Shown: positions 44,385 to 55,989 of the stretch, one piece after another | Layout: each line of letters starts with the position of its first letter | Position numbering within the stretch: position 1 is the first letter of the stretch | Assembly: GCA_012064385.1 (NCBI GenBank) | Contig: QRDG01000068.1 | Location: 1,187,349 to 1,251,348 of the forward strand | Length of the DNA: 64,000 nucleotides | Direction: 5' to 3' | From: Puccinellia tenuiflora | Lineage: Eukaryota > Streptophyta > Magnoliopsida > Poales > Poaceae | The notes under the pieces: model-generated | Seen by the model: only the letters and a program-made list of their open reading frames with translations | The model's database searches: none | Told to the model about the DNA's origin: nothing | Program-made: the position numbers and the translations under genes

Positions 44385-44655
44385 TCAGACCGGAGACTCC
44401 GGTGTAAGTGCACCGGAGACTCCGTCCTGGGCCGGAGATTCCGGCCATGCTCCGGGCTCCTACCGGACTGGGCAGACCGGAGATTCCGGTCCAGAGGGGC
44501 CGGAGACTCCGGACAGACTCCGGACCCCTATCCAGTATCACACCACAAAAAGTCACTTGGCAGCAAAAAACAATGGACCGGAGATTTCGGGTCCTTTGGG
44601 CCGGAGACCCGGTGGGACCGGAGACTCCGGACCATCTCCGGTGTTCTTCCGGGCC
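44385..44655. repeat. CCGGAGACTCCGG palindromic minisatellite in T5 LTR
   Basis: Repeated palindromic words such as CCGGAGACTCCGG and ACCGGAGATTCCGG. The right LTR has a related array at about 57005-57255. It occupies the same LTR position as the GGCCGGCC array of T3 but has a different unit. Confidence 0.78.
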
Positions 44656-45471
44656 AGATTCAAACAGCCTGAATTGCCATAACTTTTGCAAATGAAGTCC
44701 GAATCGAGTGAATCCAATTTTGTTGGAAAGAGGACGACAAAAGCTACCCTATAAAAAGTGAAAATATTGAAACCAAGGAAGGGAGATTTTTCTAATAAAT
44801 GGAAGAGAGAAACCTTCCACATGGATGAACCGACAAAATCTCGAAAACCGAAAACGCAATAGAAGACGCATACGAAATCCATTTTCGGTGAACTTGGCCT
44901 TGTCATGACAAGCACGACAAGCACCAAGAACACACCATGATAAGAGCCAAATAAGAACCAATAAATATGATGCCAAGGATGCAAAGTTTTGAGCTCTCCA
45001 CGAACGATAAAATCAAGATACTCGGTCGAGAGCCCCTCTTGATAGTACGGTTAACTATCCTATAATCCGGTCTCTCACTAACATCATGAGACCGGTAAAA
45101 TAGAAACCCTATCAAGATCATACCTTTTCCTTGCGCATAATCCACTTGAGCTAGATGATGACGATCTTTGCCTTCTCAAGTTAGACCACCTTTCTTGATT
45201 GCGCTCCGCTTGGTGAAGGCTCGCTAATAGCCCCCCATACACAAATATGGGAGAGGCACTCTTCGGTATATCTTCACTTGGACTTGAGTGTTGATCAACC
45301 CGCACTTAGCCTTGATCAATATATAATCTTCTTACCTTAGCCTTGACTCCAACATATGGAGATCAAGCAATGCAAGTGGACACACCTACAAGAATAGCTC
45401 AATATAAACATTAGTCCGTAGAATTATCATTAATTACCAAAACCACACATGGGGGCAACCATGCACTTTCA

Positions 45472-47188
45472 ATATCCCCCATTTTGGTAATTGATGACAA
45501 TCCCTTTTTAAGAGGGTTTATATACTGAATAGAGCATCCTTGCAAGACAAACAAGCAAAAATGCAAGTGCATTAAAGGAAAATGCAACACAAGCATACCA
45601 AATTCCCTTAAACCCTCTAAACTTCTTCCCCATTGGCATCTATTGCCGAAATGGGAGGAACAATTAGAAGGCCAATATAATATGAGTTCCTCAAAAATGT
45701 GTGCATTTCTCAAGATATGAGTGAAATCAAATGCACATATCCAATGATGAATAGTTAGAGGAAATCAAACTATATTGAGGATCCAAAGATTGCAAAAAGA
45801 CGAAATCATTCTAAACATCTCCACAAAGGAGGTAGGCAATCGAAAAGATCCAAACCGAGAGTTCTAAATAAAAATGGAGAAGCTCCCCAATGTTCATGCA
45901 GTATTGAGGAGTGCACAAATATGGAATCCTCACTCCCCCAAGATCATCTAGAACACACAACAAGTGCAAGAGTGCATAAAGCTAAAGAAAATCATAGCAC
46001 TTGCACCAAAGATATGGTTGAACCATAAGGAGATACCAATTTTCAAAGATTAAATCATAAGATAGGCCCAACCAAGATACAAAGAAGATCTTTTAAAAAG
46101 AAGAGATGTTTGCAAACTGAAGGATACCAATTGGAAAATGAAACCAATTGAAAAGGCCAAAAGCTTGAGAGAGCATCTAGCCACTAAGAATCAACATACT
46201 TACCAAGGTAAGCATGAGGACGAAGATCCTCAACAAACACATGAGTGTGCAAAGATGCAAATAAAATTAAGATACGCACTCATGAAGCAAATTTGGAGCC
46301 ACCAAAGAATTATAGATAAAAATCAAGGTAGCTCAAAAGAAATAGGATACCAACTAATAAGTGACCTCTCTCATATGTATAGGTTTCTAAGTAGACAAAT
46401 CATCCACAAAGAAACTTGCACATAAGAAATGGTTGATGAAGGAGAGACCAAGGTATCCAAAAGGAAGTCATATATACAGAAGTAAGATTATTGCTTAAAA
46501 ATCATAGCACATAGCTAAAATTTATCTCATTTGTATATAGATGAACTTCAAATATATCAAAGACATCACACATATCACTAAGGGGACAAGAGATAGTGAA
46601 GATGCTTTGAGATAGGCAACAAGTATCACAAACAAATAGTACCAATTAAAGAAAAGGTTTTTGCAAATTCATCACAAAGATAAGTGAAGGAAATAAGCCA
46701 AAACCACAACAATTGCACTTAAAAGATTTCATGCCAAGGAGCAACCTACGCAAGGTTGAGACTAGAAAAGTATGCATTAGGTAGATACTTGTTACCGAGA
46801 TACATTGACGATGTAGAAGATGAGAGTTTGTTTATCATCAAAGCTTGACTCCAATAATCACACGGTGAGAACACCTTCCTTATGAATGAGGCAAGCATCC
46901 AATGCATCTCCATTGTACCTAAAACAAAATTTAAGTACAACATGGTTCCCAAGCTCATTGGGTTCCATAGTAGTTAGATAAACTACAATACATAGGACAT
47001 ACTCCACATAAATATGGGCATATAGATATGAAATTGAATTTCATGCACATCTTAGCCGAGTTAGGATTCGGTGGAGTATACCCTATATATTGGATCAAGA
47101 AAGATAAGCATGCTATGACAATATAAATTAGTAACCGTGCATGCAAAGACTTTCTAGAACCAAATGAGATACATTTTGGACAAAACAC
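45472..47188 (-). other. T5 non-coding tail, part next to the 3' LTR
   Basis: Matches the post-gag region of T3 (for example 46950-47188 against about 37470-37740). It has only short frames. The ATCCCCCATTTTGG at 45473-45486 is the complement of the purine tract. Confidence 0.75.
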
Positions 47189-47290
47189 CTGCATGCAAAG
47201 TTATGTTTTGTTTGAGTTTCTGAAAAATAAAAGAGTTCAAAAAAAAGGGAAAGCCGGGCCGGCCGAACCAGCTCAGCCGAGCCAGCCCAA

Positions 47291-49099
47291 TGATGCATGT
47301 AAAATGCATACATGAACTTTGCATTATAATACTCATATTTCAATCATATTTGCATCATATAAGGGTTATATAATTGTTTTATAATGATTTTGGGAAGATT
47401 TCACAGTTTCCTGTTTTTCTGGAATTAACCCTGCACTGGCAGAAAACCCTATTTTCTATATTTTGATTTTTCAGGGACCCAAACGACGTCCAAATGACCT
47501 GATAATTTACGAGCATCAGTTTTTGGAAGGAACAAAGCGTAGGAGCGAAGGAAGCGAAAAAGTGGAAGCCCGAAGGCCAAAAGAGGGGGGCCCACGCGTC
47601 TAGATTCCTTGGCCGTGTGGGGCCCACCAACTTGGCCCTCGTGGCTCCGTTTCTGTCGATCTTTCTTCCCAAAGCTTCCTTTTGACCTAAAAACGACTAT
47701 AAAAATAGTCCCCCGACGTTTTCCAGAAGAGAGCGCCGTCGAAACGCAGAAACATCGAAACAGAGACCTGGAGCTGCGGATTGGAGGGGGAAAACTCCGG
47801 CGGGGCGCTGACGGCGTGGTCTCCATCTCCCCCAACGACATCTCCACCGTCTCCATGAAGAAGAGGGAGTAGTCCACCCCTGGACTATGGGTTTGTGGAA
47901 GTAACTTATATATCTCTCCTCTTTTTGAGCTTCACTAATTAGCACCGTATGAGCTGCCGAACATGATTACGGTCATCTATGTAATTCCTTTGTGGTGGAT
48001 CTCTTTATGAGTTAATATATGTTTGAGATTGCAATTGTTTTGTTTCAGTTATGAAAATAGATGCATATTATATACCCCGTTCTTGTCTACTTGTTTTGAT
48101 CAAGCATGTTTATGAGAGCGTGTGTGGGGGACCATGTGCATTAGTTGGAGTAATGAGGGGGTGGCTAGTGCGGTGAAAGTGAGAGAAGTTCCGCGATCCA
48201 CTTGGGTATTTTTACCTTACTTTGTTGCCTCACTAGGGATAAAGAAAGATACCATGGTACCGGAGGTGTGGGTGTGACCATTGCCACTTCTCCATGACTA
48301 GATCTAGCATGTTCTTATTTTAACTTCATGTCATAAGACTTAAAGCTATACTCTGATTTATCATAATTACTGAGGTGCTAAGATTTAATTCACATTTTGG
48401 TGGAGTATAAGAGAGATTAATAAACAAAAAATCTCTATGTTAGGACGTGATGCCCATATAATTAGTAACTTGTCATGAAACCTTTTTGTTGCAATCTCAT
48501 ATGTCAATTCTAGTGTTCCATTGTCTACCACTTTATTAAAGAGAGAGTGCATTTGTGAAACCATGACCCCGGTCTATTTTTAATCATTAGAAACACCTTT
48601 CCAACAACTTATAAGCATTTTCCATTTTCTGCCATTTAAAAATCCGAAAATACAAAAATACTTTTATATCTTGCATTCACAATATAAAACCCAAAAATAT
48701 CATCCATCATTGTTTTCACCATCTTTGCATATTTATTTATCATCATTGCATCTTTATTTATTGTTTTCAATTTGTTTTATTTTGATATCATTCTCACACC
48801 TTGTGCTTGACAACCACTTGGTGAGGTTGAGGGCACAAAACAATTTTCTTTGTTTTGTAGGTTTTCAAGAGAAGGATAAGAAGATAAATCTTTCACTACT
48901 GATTCCCCGAGAGTTCGATATTAAATCCTCGAGTCACCCCTCGTGGGGAAAACTGTCTTTCCTATACTATACACTCTGCACTTGGAGTCTCAACCTAACC
49001 ATATTCTTTTGACGTAGGTAACTACACCATCAAGGACGTTTTTTGGTGCCTTTGCCATCAAGACATTCTCTGGTGTTGTTGCTGAGTTAAAGGCCATCA
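47291..49099 (+). mobile_element. T7: LTR fragment or solo LTR inside T6
   Basis: Begins TGATG and ends CATCA, flanked by CCCAA (47286-47290) and CCCAG (49100-49104), four of five bases alike. The interior has an LTR-like layout with ACTATAAAAATAGT near 47694-47707 followed by a GC-rich leader, and then AT-rich sequence. Close to the right end, TTGGTGCCTTTGCC and CTGGTGTTGTTGCTG resemble eroded copies of the tRNA-Asp-type primer site TGGCGCCGTTGCC of Athila/Tat Gypsy elements. It could be a solo LTR or an LTR plus the start of an interior. Boundaries are inferred. Confidence 0.5.
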
Positions 49100-49104
49100 C
49101 CCAG

Positions 49105-50060
49105 CAGAGGCCCAGCATCATCCCCGTGCGCGCCAGCCCAGAGGCAGCCCGCGTACCCCTTTCCCTTTTCTTTTTTCCTTTCCCTCACTGACAGGTGGGT
49201 CCCACCTGTCAGCACCGACACCGACGACGTCGTCGTCCCCAAATCACGCCCGTGACGAGCTCGCCGCGGCCGTTTACCGTCGTCTTGATTGCGGGCGATT
49301 CACTGCCCCTAATGGCTCCCCGTCTGCGCCTATTTAAGCCCCTCTATTCCCTCTCCCGTTTACCCAGAAACCCTAGCCCGCGCGCCCCCTTTTCTTTTTT
49401 CCCTCTCCCTCACTGACACGCCGGGCCCACATGTCAGCACCGACGCCCACGACAACGTCGTCCTCCTCCATCCCCAAATCACGCACGTGACCTCGCCCGT
49501 TGATGGCCGCATCAATGTGATTGATTCGGGTCGTTTAAGGCCACAATCACCGCGCCCTCGACCCCCCTTCTTAAGCCCCTCTCCATCCTCTCTCTTTTCC
49601 CCAAAGAGACCCAACCCGAGAGCCCCCAGGCTGCTCGGAATCATCCTCCGAGCTCCGCCGGTCCGCCGCCGTGAAAGCTCCATTTCCGGCGACCGTAGTG
49701 CACCCCGTGCCTCCTCTCCCTCCCCTTTCTTCTTATTTCGATCTTGCGCACCTCCCTGACTTGCTCCGGTATTTTTTCGTGCCTCAGATCGACGCAATCG
49801 TCCTCACCCGATGACCACCGACCGTGGGCGCAACTCCGGCGAGCAATTGCCGGCGAACCAGAGCACCTCGTCGTCGTCCATCTCGCCATCGTGCTCGCCT
49901 CGACACCCTGCACCCAGTGGTAACGGAAGCCCCTTCCCACTTCTTCTATTTTCGCTGGAACACGGATGCCGAGCCGTCGCCGCCGTCGGCCGACGCGCTC
50001 CGGTGACCTAGCGCCGCTAGGTGTTGGTCGATCAGACCTGGACCGTCAGATCTAGATCTG
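49105..50060 (+). other. GC-rich promoter-proximal block of T6
   Basis: CTGACAGGTGGGTCCCACCTGTCAG at about 49187-49211 is a near-perfect inverted repeat. A related sequence, CACTGACACGCCGGGCCCACATGTCAG, recurs at about 49410-49436, so a block of about 220 bp is partly duplicated in tandem (49160-49275 and 49383-49500, each with TATTTAAG/TTCTTAAG-type words after it). Frames here are GC artefacts. Confidence 0.5.
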
Positions 50061-52041
50061 ACGGTCACGTTTTATTCTATTTAAATGAACCAGTACGGCC
50101 CAGTCAGCATGCCCAGTCAGCGCACAGTCAACATATCTAGCCAACTAGAGACAGCCACGTGGCTAGGGATTTTCTAAGTATTTTCCCGTATTAGTTTTAA
50201 TCTGTCTGTTTTGCAGAAAAGCCCCTGCATCTTAGATTTATCATATCTTTTTCTCTGTTAGGCCAAATTCAAATATTTCTATATATTTGGAATCCTTAGA
50301 ACCAGTAGAATCTTTTGGTTGTATTAGTTTTCTGTTTTGTCAAATTTAAATATATTCAATTTTCAAATGTGAAGTTTGAGTATTTTTTACATAACTTTAG
50401 TTTACAAATAGATTTTTGAGTGAATCCAATTGCAGTAGCTTAATTTAGAAGCCCTCTATCCAGAAAGACCACTCCCTATTTTATGTAATTATTTAGTTTA
50501 ACAGTAGTATTTAATTTGTGTTTATTCTCTTTTTGGGAATTGTTTTGTGTGGTTATTACATTAAAAATTGTTTTAAATGCATTTTGACTTCATGCATGTT
50601 TCTAAAAACCAGAAAACAATAGATAGTATTTTCCTTGTGATTTTAATTGCATTTCATGCATAGCATATTTTATTGTATTGTTATTTTGTTTGTATGTTTA
50701 TGTGTGGTTTGTTTTATTTGTTAGACCTTTCGGAGAGACCCGGGATTTTATCAACTGTTGCTCCTACTCTTCCTGCTGCCAAGGCAAGTGGCACATTCAT
50801 TAAATTTCCTAAGTATTTTTGTCTATGCATGTGTAGATTTTTCTAGTAGTAGGCATGTTAGGTGTTTACTACTGCTATGCTAGACTTGTTTAGAATAGAA
50901 CTCCTTATGCCTATGTGTCTAGAATCATATTTGATAACTTAGTAGAAATTATGAAATGCTATGCTATGAGTTTTTCTATAAAAAGCTAAATTCTACTAAG
51001 TAAGTGAAACTCCTGGGTGGAATGGTTTGTTGAGGCTGATGTGAGTGGAGTGGCTACCCATGGGCCATTTCTATGGTTATCTTGGGTACACTCACTTGTG
51101 GATGGCCACCCAGGGATCAATGGGATTTGAAGTTACTCCAAGTGAAGAATGCTTTTCGTGCAGCCACATGTCATATGGGCTCTGGCTTGACTTAGTAGGT
51201 TGTGTGGACCTGGCCAGCGGGATCTGAAGATGTAGGGGAATAGGTGGAGGTGGTCTCGCTAGAGCGCATGGGAAAGCACTTCTGAAGGGTCTCGTCTCAA
51301 TCTTCTCCTTTCCTTTTCACTTCAAGAAGGGTCAAGGTCAGAATGGGCTGATTGAGTCAAGTGGTGAACGTGCACAACCTCTGCAGAGTGTCAAAACTAA
51401 GTACTTAGCCGTGTCCCCGGTTACGGACAAATTTGAGCAGCTGAGCAAGGACGTCAACGGAGGATCACATCATTCCAACTTCTCAAATAAAATTGAAGGG
51501 TGAACAAGGGTAGGAGACTATTTTGGATGCATTCCAAAGGTCTCATGAATAGAAGAAAGAAGTTTTACAAGTTAGGAAAATTGGCTTTATGCAAAATAGC
51601 CTTCAAACTCCACAAGCCAAATATGCATATAGGTTATTAGAGTTTTCCACTATGAGTCCACAAAGTGTCACTTGTTTGCCAGATCCATTCATATGGTTCT
51701 GACCACTCTTTTGGCTGCAATGCTTTTACTGTTGCAGGTTGCTCCGACGATGAGTGAGGTTTCGTTTAAGGGTTTCGAGTCTGCAACCAACATGTTTCGC
51801 CTGTGGCTACATGAAGATGATGGAGACTCCATGAAGAATAATGTTTTTCCGCTGCTTTACTCTTTCAAGCTAGCTCCGTGCTATGCAAGTTGTAACGAAT
51901 ATTTTTCCTAAGTACTGGATCATCGTGTAATAATTGATGTAGTGTTGTGATATTCATTTTAACTGTGTGTGCAAATGATTCGATCTAGGGATTTGCACTA
52001 TACACATAGACTTGCCTATTTTTAAGTGCAGGTCCGCTACA

Positions 52042-53668
52042 GGATAATACTTGATCGAAATCAAGTAAAGTAAAATAAAGAAATAAGGTATCAAAACTCC
52101 CACAATAAGTATCAATTGAAACAAATATCTATGGAGGAGATATCAAATTCCAAGTGATACCAATTGATGGTACCAAAGCAAAGCCAAAAAGCAAAGAAGA
52201 TAAATATAGGATACATGCCCAAATGGCATTTCTCATTCAAGAAGATACAATACAAATCAAGAAATGAGAAAGCAAACTCCCAAGGGAGAGCAAGGTTATG
52301 ACAAATAAACCAAGCACTCTCTACACTTTGGTGATGGCACAAAGCATCAAGGAAAGAGGTGTGTCTTCCATAAACACATACGATAGAAATCAAATGCCAA
52401 TTGAAAGGATCAAATATTGATAGATAGGATAGTGTTCTAAATAAAAGGAATGCTCCCCCAAGATTCATGCATCATCTTTGATGTTTGCATTTGAATACAA
52501 AATGCACGCACAAGGGATCATTACTCTCCATATTTTATTTACAACACTAAACACTACCAATTTGAAAATTAGGATCCATGCAAGAGGCAAGGAAGGCAAA
52601 GGGAGTGAAAACAAAACACTTGGCAATAAATAAGGCAATTCAACGCAAGAGCCAATGTGAGAATGAACAAAAATATTCTAACACAAGTGTGAATATCAAT
52701 TGTCCAAGGACAATGAGTATAAGGAAATATTTTCCCGGTGAGTAGAGATATCCAAGGTCATCCTCACAAGATAAATCATATGGCAAGAGATAAGAAATAA
52801 AACACCATATTTTAATAAAGTTTGTTGATAGTTCCAACTATTCAAACCGACCGGCAAGGCCATGGTTAGAATAATGTGGAACACATGGTTTCTCAAACAA
52901 TATATGGAAAAGAATTTTAGAGAAAACCACACCAAGCAAACTCACACAAACAAGAGCCTAAAGATAACCAAAAGGAAAATTGGAACTTGTTTGAGCAAAC
53001 ATGCCACATAGGAATAAGATAATTTACAATATCAAATCTAAGTGGCAAACCTCAAATGTTCACATTTTATGTGATTGTAATATGCACATAGCTTATTACT
53101 CCCCCATAATGTGATAAATCATTTTATCTAAGCAAGAGGCAAATAAAACCAACTAGAGAAATTAAATTTTAGAATTTGAATTTCTCATGAATATGACATA
53201 CCACATAGTAACTAGATAATATTGAAATATCAATACTAGGTGGTGTGCCTCATGTACACACATTTTTAGGTTTGTGAAGTGCACAAAGCATATCACTCCC
53301 CCAAAATGGGATAGTCCATTAATCTCTCAAAAGAGCCAATTGAAATCAACACAAGATCCAATAAAGACTCAACACAAAGTTATAAAAACATGATACACAA
53401 CTATCATACACAACCTTGAATAACAAGACAAGTAAGAAAGTAGCATATCACATCCAAGCACATGCTAGGAACAAAACTAACACATGCAAGGGAGCAAGCA
53501 ACTTTCAATGTATATTTGATTTAAATACTAGTTACCGCAAGGAGTAACATTGGATATGAGATATGACAATATAATCCAAGTGACTTGGCTTGAGAGATAT
53601 AATCATGAAGATCCCTTAATTCTTCAAAGATAGCCAAGTCTCCAATGTCCTCCACCACAACCTATTGA
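52042..53668 (-). other. T5 non-coding region between gag and T6
   Basis: Matches the sequence after gag in T3 on the opposite strand (for example the CCATAGATATTTGTTTCAATTG word). No coding frame of significance. Confidence 0.7.
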
Positions 53669-55935
53669 TCAAGTTTGAGATTGTTGGTCCCCAACCAAGT
53701 TGGGTCCTAAGAGGTTAGTCACAATAGGTTTGGCAACCCAAATGATTCTTTTCTCGACACCACTTTGAGTTCCCACATAATTGGCAAACACATTGCCAAC
53801 TCTATCCTTTCTAAGTGAATATGCATCATCAATTAAGATGGGGTTGGATAGGTTACCGATAGTGCATGAAGAAGCAAAGTGACCCTTGCCACGGCAAAGG
53901 TAGCAACATCGACTCTTCTCTTTCTTCTTAATAGGCTCCTCAACTTGAGGAGCATTGACTTGAGTCTTCTTAGGAGGTGGCCTTTGTTCAACTCGTGGTT
54001 GAGCACGAGATTGAACAAGAGGCCGCTTCCCTAGTTCCTTCTCACTAAGGAGCTTCTTCATTGGGCAATCCCTAACATGGTGCCCTTCAATCTTGCACTT
54101 GAAGCAAGTAATCTTGGCCGAATTCTTGACTTGTTCTTGGCCCTTCTTCTTCTTCTCAATCTTGGACTTGTTCTTGTTGTTGGAGTTGAATCCAAGTCCA
54201 CTCTTGTCATTGGGGGATTGTTGCACACTCAACATGTTGTCAAGTGCACTCTTCCCTTCATGACGTTTTTCCAAGCCTTTCTTCATAGAAGTGGCTTGGG
54301 CCTTGACCTCATTTCTTTCCTCTACATGGTTAGTGGCAACACAAGTACTAGCGGAGGTAGAAGCATCATTGTTAGAGCAACAAGGCAAGAAAAGTAATTC
54401 ATCACAAGATGTGCCAACATTACAAGTGGATGAACTACTAGGACTAGCACATGGCATTATAGCATTTGTAGTTAAAGTTGTGCTATTATCCACATGAGGC
54501 TCAAAAGATGTTACCTTGGTAGTGATGGCCTCATGAGCTAACTTTAGACTAGCATAGGATGCTAGAAGATCATCATTAGAGCTAGATAGCTTTTCATGAC
54601 TTTCTTCCAACTTCCCATACTTGCTAGTTAGCAACTCAAGTTGAGCCCTTAGCTCAACATTCTCCTTCAAAATAGATGCTTCACAAGAAATGGAGTTAGT
54701 AGCACAAGCATCATTAACATTATGAATGGAAGAAGACAACTTGGCAATCTCTTCCTTAAAGCTAGCATTTTCCTTTTTCGTGACTTTATATTTAGCATGA
54801 GCATGGTCACGTTCTTTAATGAGTTTAGCAATTATTTCATTGTGAGACTCCTCAATAGATTCGAGTTTATCCTCAAGAGAAACCCGAGTCTCATGCTCTT
54901 CCTCAAGGGCATACTCAAAAGATGCCTTTTCATCTGCATCCTCTCTTTCAATCCTTCCTTTTTCTACATGGCTTGCTTCCAAAGCCTTAATAGTAATCCC
55001 ACTCTCAATTAGGGTTTCCATAATTTCAAAGAGGATAGCATGAGCATTTTTATTTTTAGGAAGGGCATTTAGAACCATTAGACCTTTCTTATGAAAGAAT
55101 TCATCATCATCATCATCCTTATCATCTTCTTCAACATTATTATCATTATCATTATCATCACTACTTGAGGATTTAGTCATAAGGCAAAAGATGGTTGATG
55201 AAGAAGAACAATTAATTAAAGAACTACACAAGTTCACATCTTGTTCCATAGAAAATTGAGTTTCCTCTACAATATTAATAATACAAGAATTAGAGGAAAC
55301 ACAAGCATTTTTATCATGGCAACAGACAAAGCAAGCATATCATCAAGAGATTTATCCAAGCAATTTTTGGATGATATGCAAGGACTATCAACACTAGCAT
55401 GTATGACATTTATAGTGCTATGTGTGTTTAGGTCCAAAGATAGGCCATTGCAATAAGATAGAGATGAAGGATCACCAACAATGAGCACACTATCATTATT
55501 GCAACACCTATCACTACTCACCATCACATTAGTTTGTGGCTTACCACATTTCGGTGAAGTAGACGAAGTATAGAACTCATCACGGTCGGAGGTGGAGGGA
55601 GAACAATCATCCTCAATAGTCATGGACTTGTCGTATTTATCTTGAAGCTTTGTCCACAATTCATGAGCGTTCCGGAGAGGCATGATTGACTAAAAAACTA
55701 CAACACTCAAAAATTTGCAAAACTCATTAGAAGCTAGAGCATCTAGATATAAGTTTTTCTCATCCTCTAAAGTCATACTTTCGTAATCCTTTGGAGGATA
55801 AAAACCTATATCTAAGATACGCTCAATATTGGGGTCCAAGACCCGTAAGTGACTAAGTATATGAGTTTTCCAAACATTAAAATTTGTACCATCGAATATA
55901 AAAGTGGGATCGAGCACTAATTCTCTAAGCGACAT
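53669..55935 (-). pseudogene. T5 gag (disrupted)
   Basis: Starts at ATG 55933-55935 (SLRELVLDPTFIFDGTN) and ends at 53669 (VGDQQSQT). A change near 55690 shifts the frame before the HELWTKLQDKYDKS segment, and another break lies near 55250-55267. The remaining 526-residue block (55249-53669) has the coiled coil and two CCHC knuckles, CFKCKIEGHHVRDC and CYLCRGKGHFASSC. It is otherwise collinear with T3 gag. No intact product is expected. Confidence 0.85.
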
Positions 55936-55989
55936 CTTTACTCTCTAGGCGGTAAAGCCCAAAAAGAGAGTCGAGGCTCTAATACCAAT

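Larger units (their letters stand above)
43337..45471 (-). repeat. T5 LTR (left, 3' LTR)
   Basis: 2135 bp. On the minus strand it runs from TGAAAGTGCATGG to the CTCTAGGCGACATCG-type end shared with T3. A CCTATAAAAGG box lies at 44344-44354 (minus) and a CCGGAGACTCCGG-rich array at about 44385-44655. Confidence 0.85.
47189..52041 (+). mobile_element. T6: solo LTR related to T4, inside T5
   Basis: The right part follows the T4 LTR in order: a GC-rich block (49105-50060), CCGGCGAGCA-like words, TTCGGAGAGACCCGGG (about 50731) matching TTCGGAGGGTCCCGG at 32396, GCCAAGGCAAGTG, TGTGTGCAAATGATTCGATC, and the end GCTACA at 52041. No internal genes are present. Without T7 it is about 3.04 kb, close to the 2.9-kb T4 LTR. 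The left end does not start TGTAACATCC and lacks a partner for the right flank GGATA, and about 230 bp of T5 are missing there, so a deletion has removed the left edge. Confidence 0.7.

Noticed and set aside
44328..44695. Overlapping 95-114-codon frames at the T5 LTR array
   Set aside because: Produced by the CCGGAGACTCCGG repeat; present in several frames and both strands.
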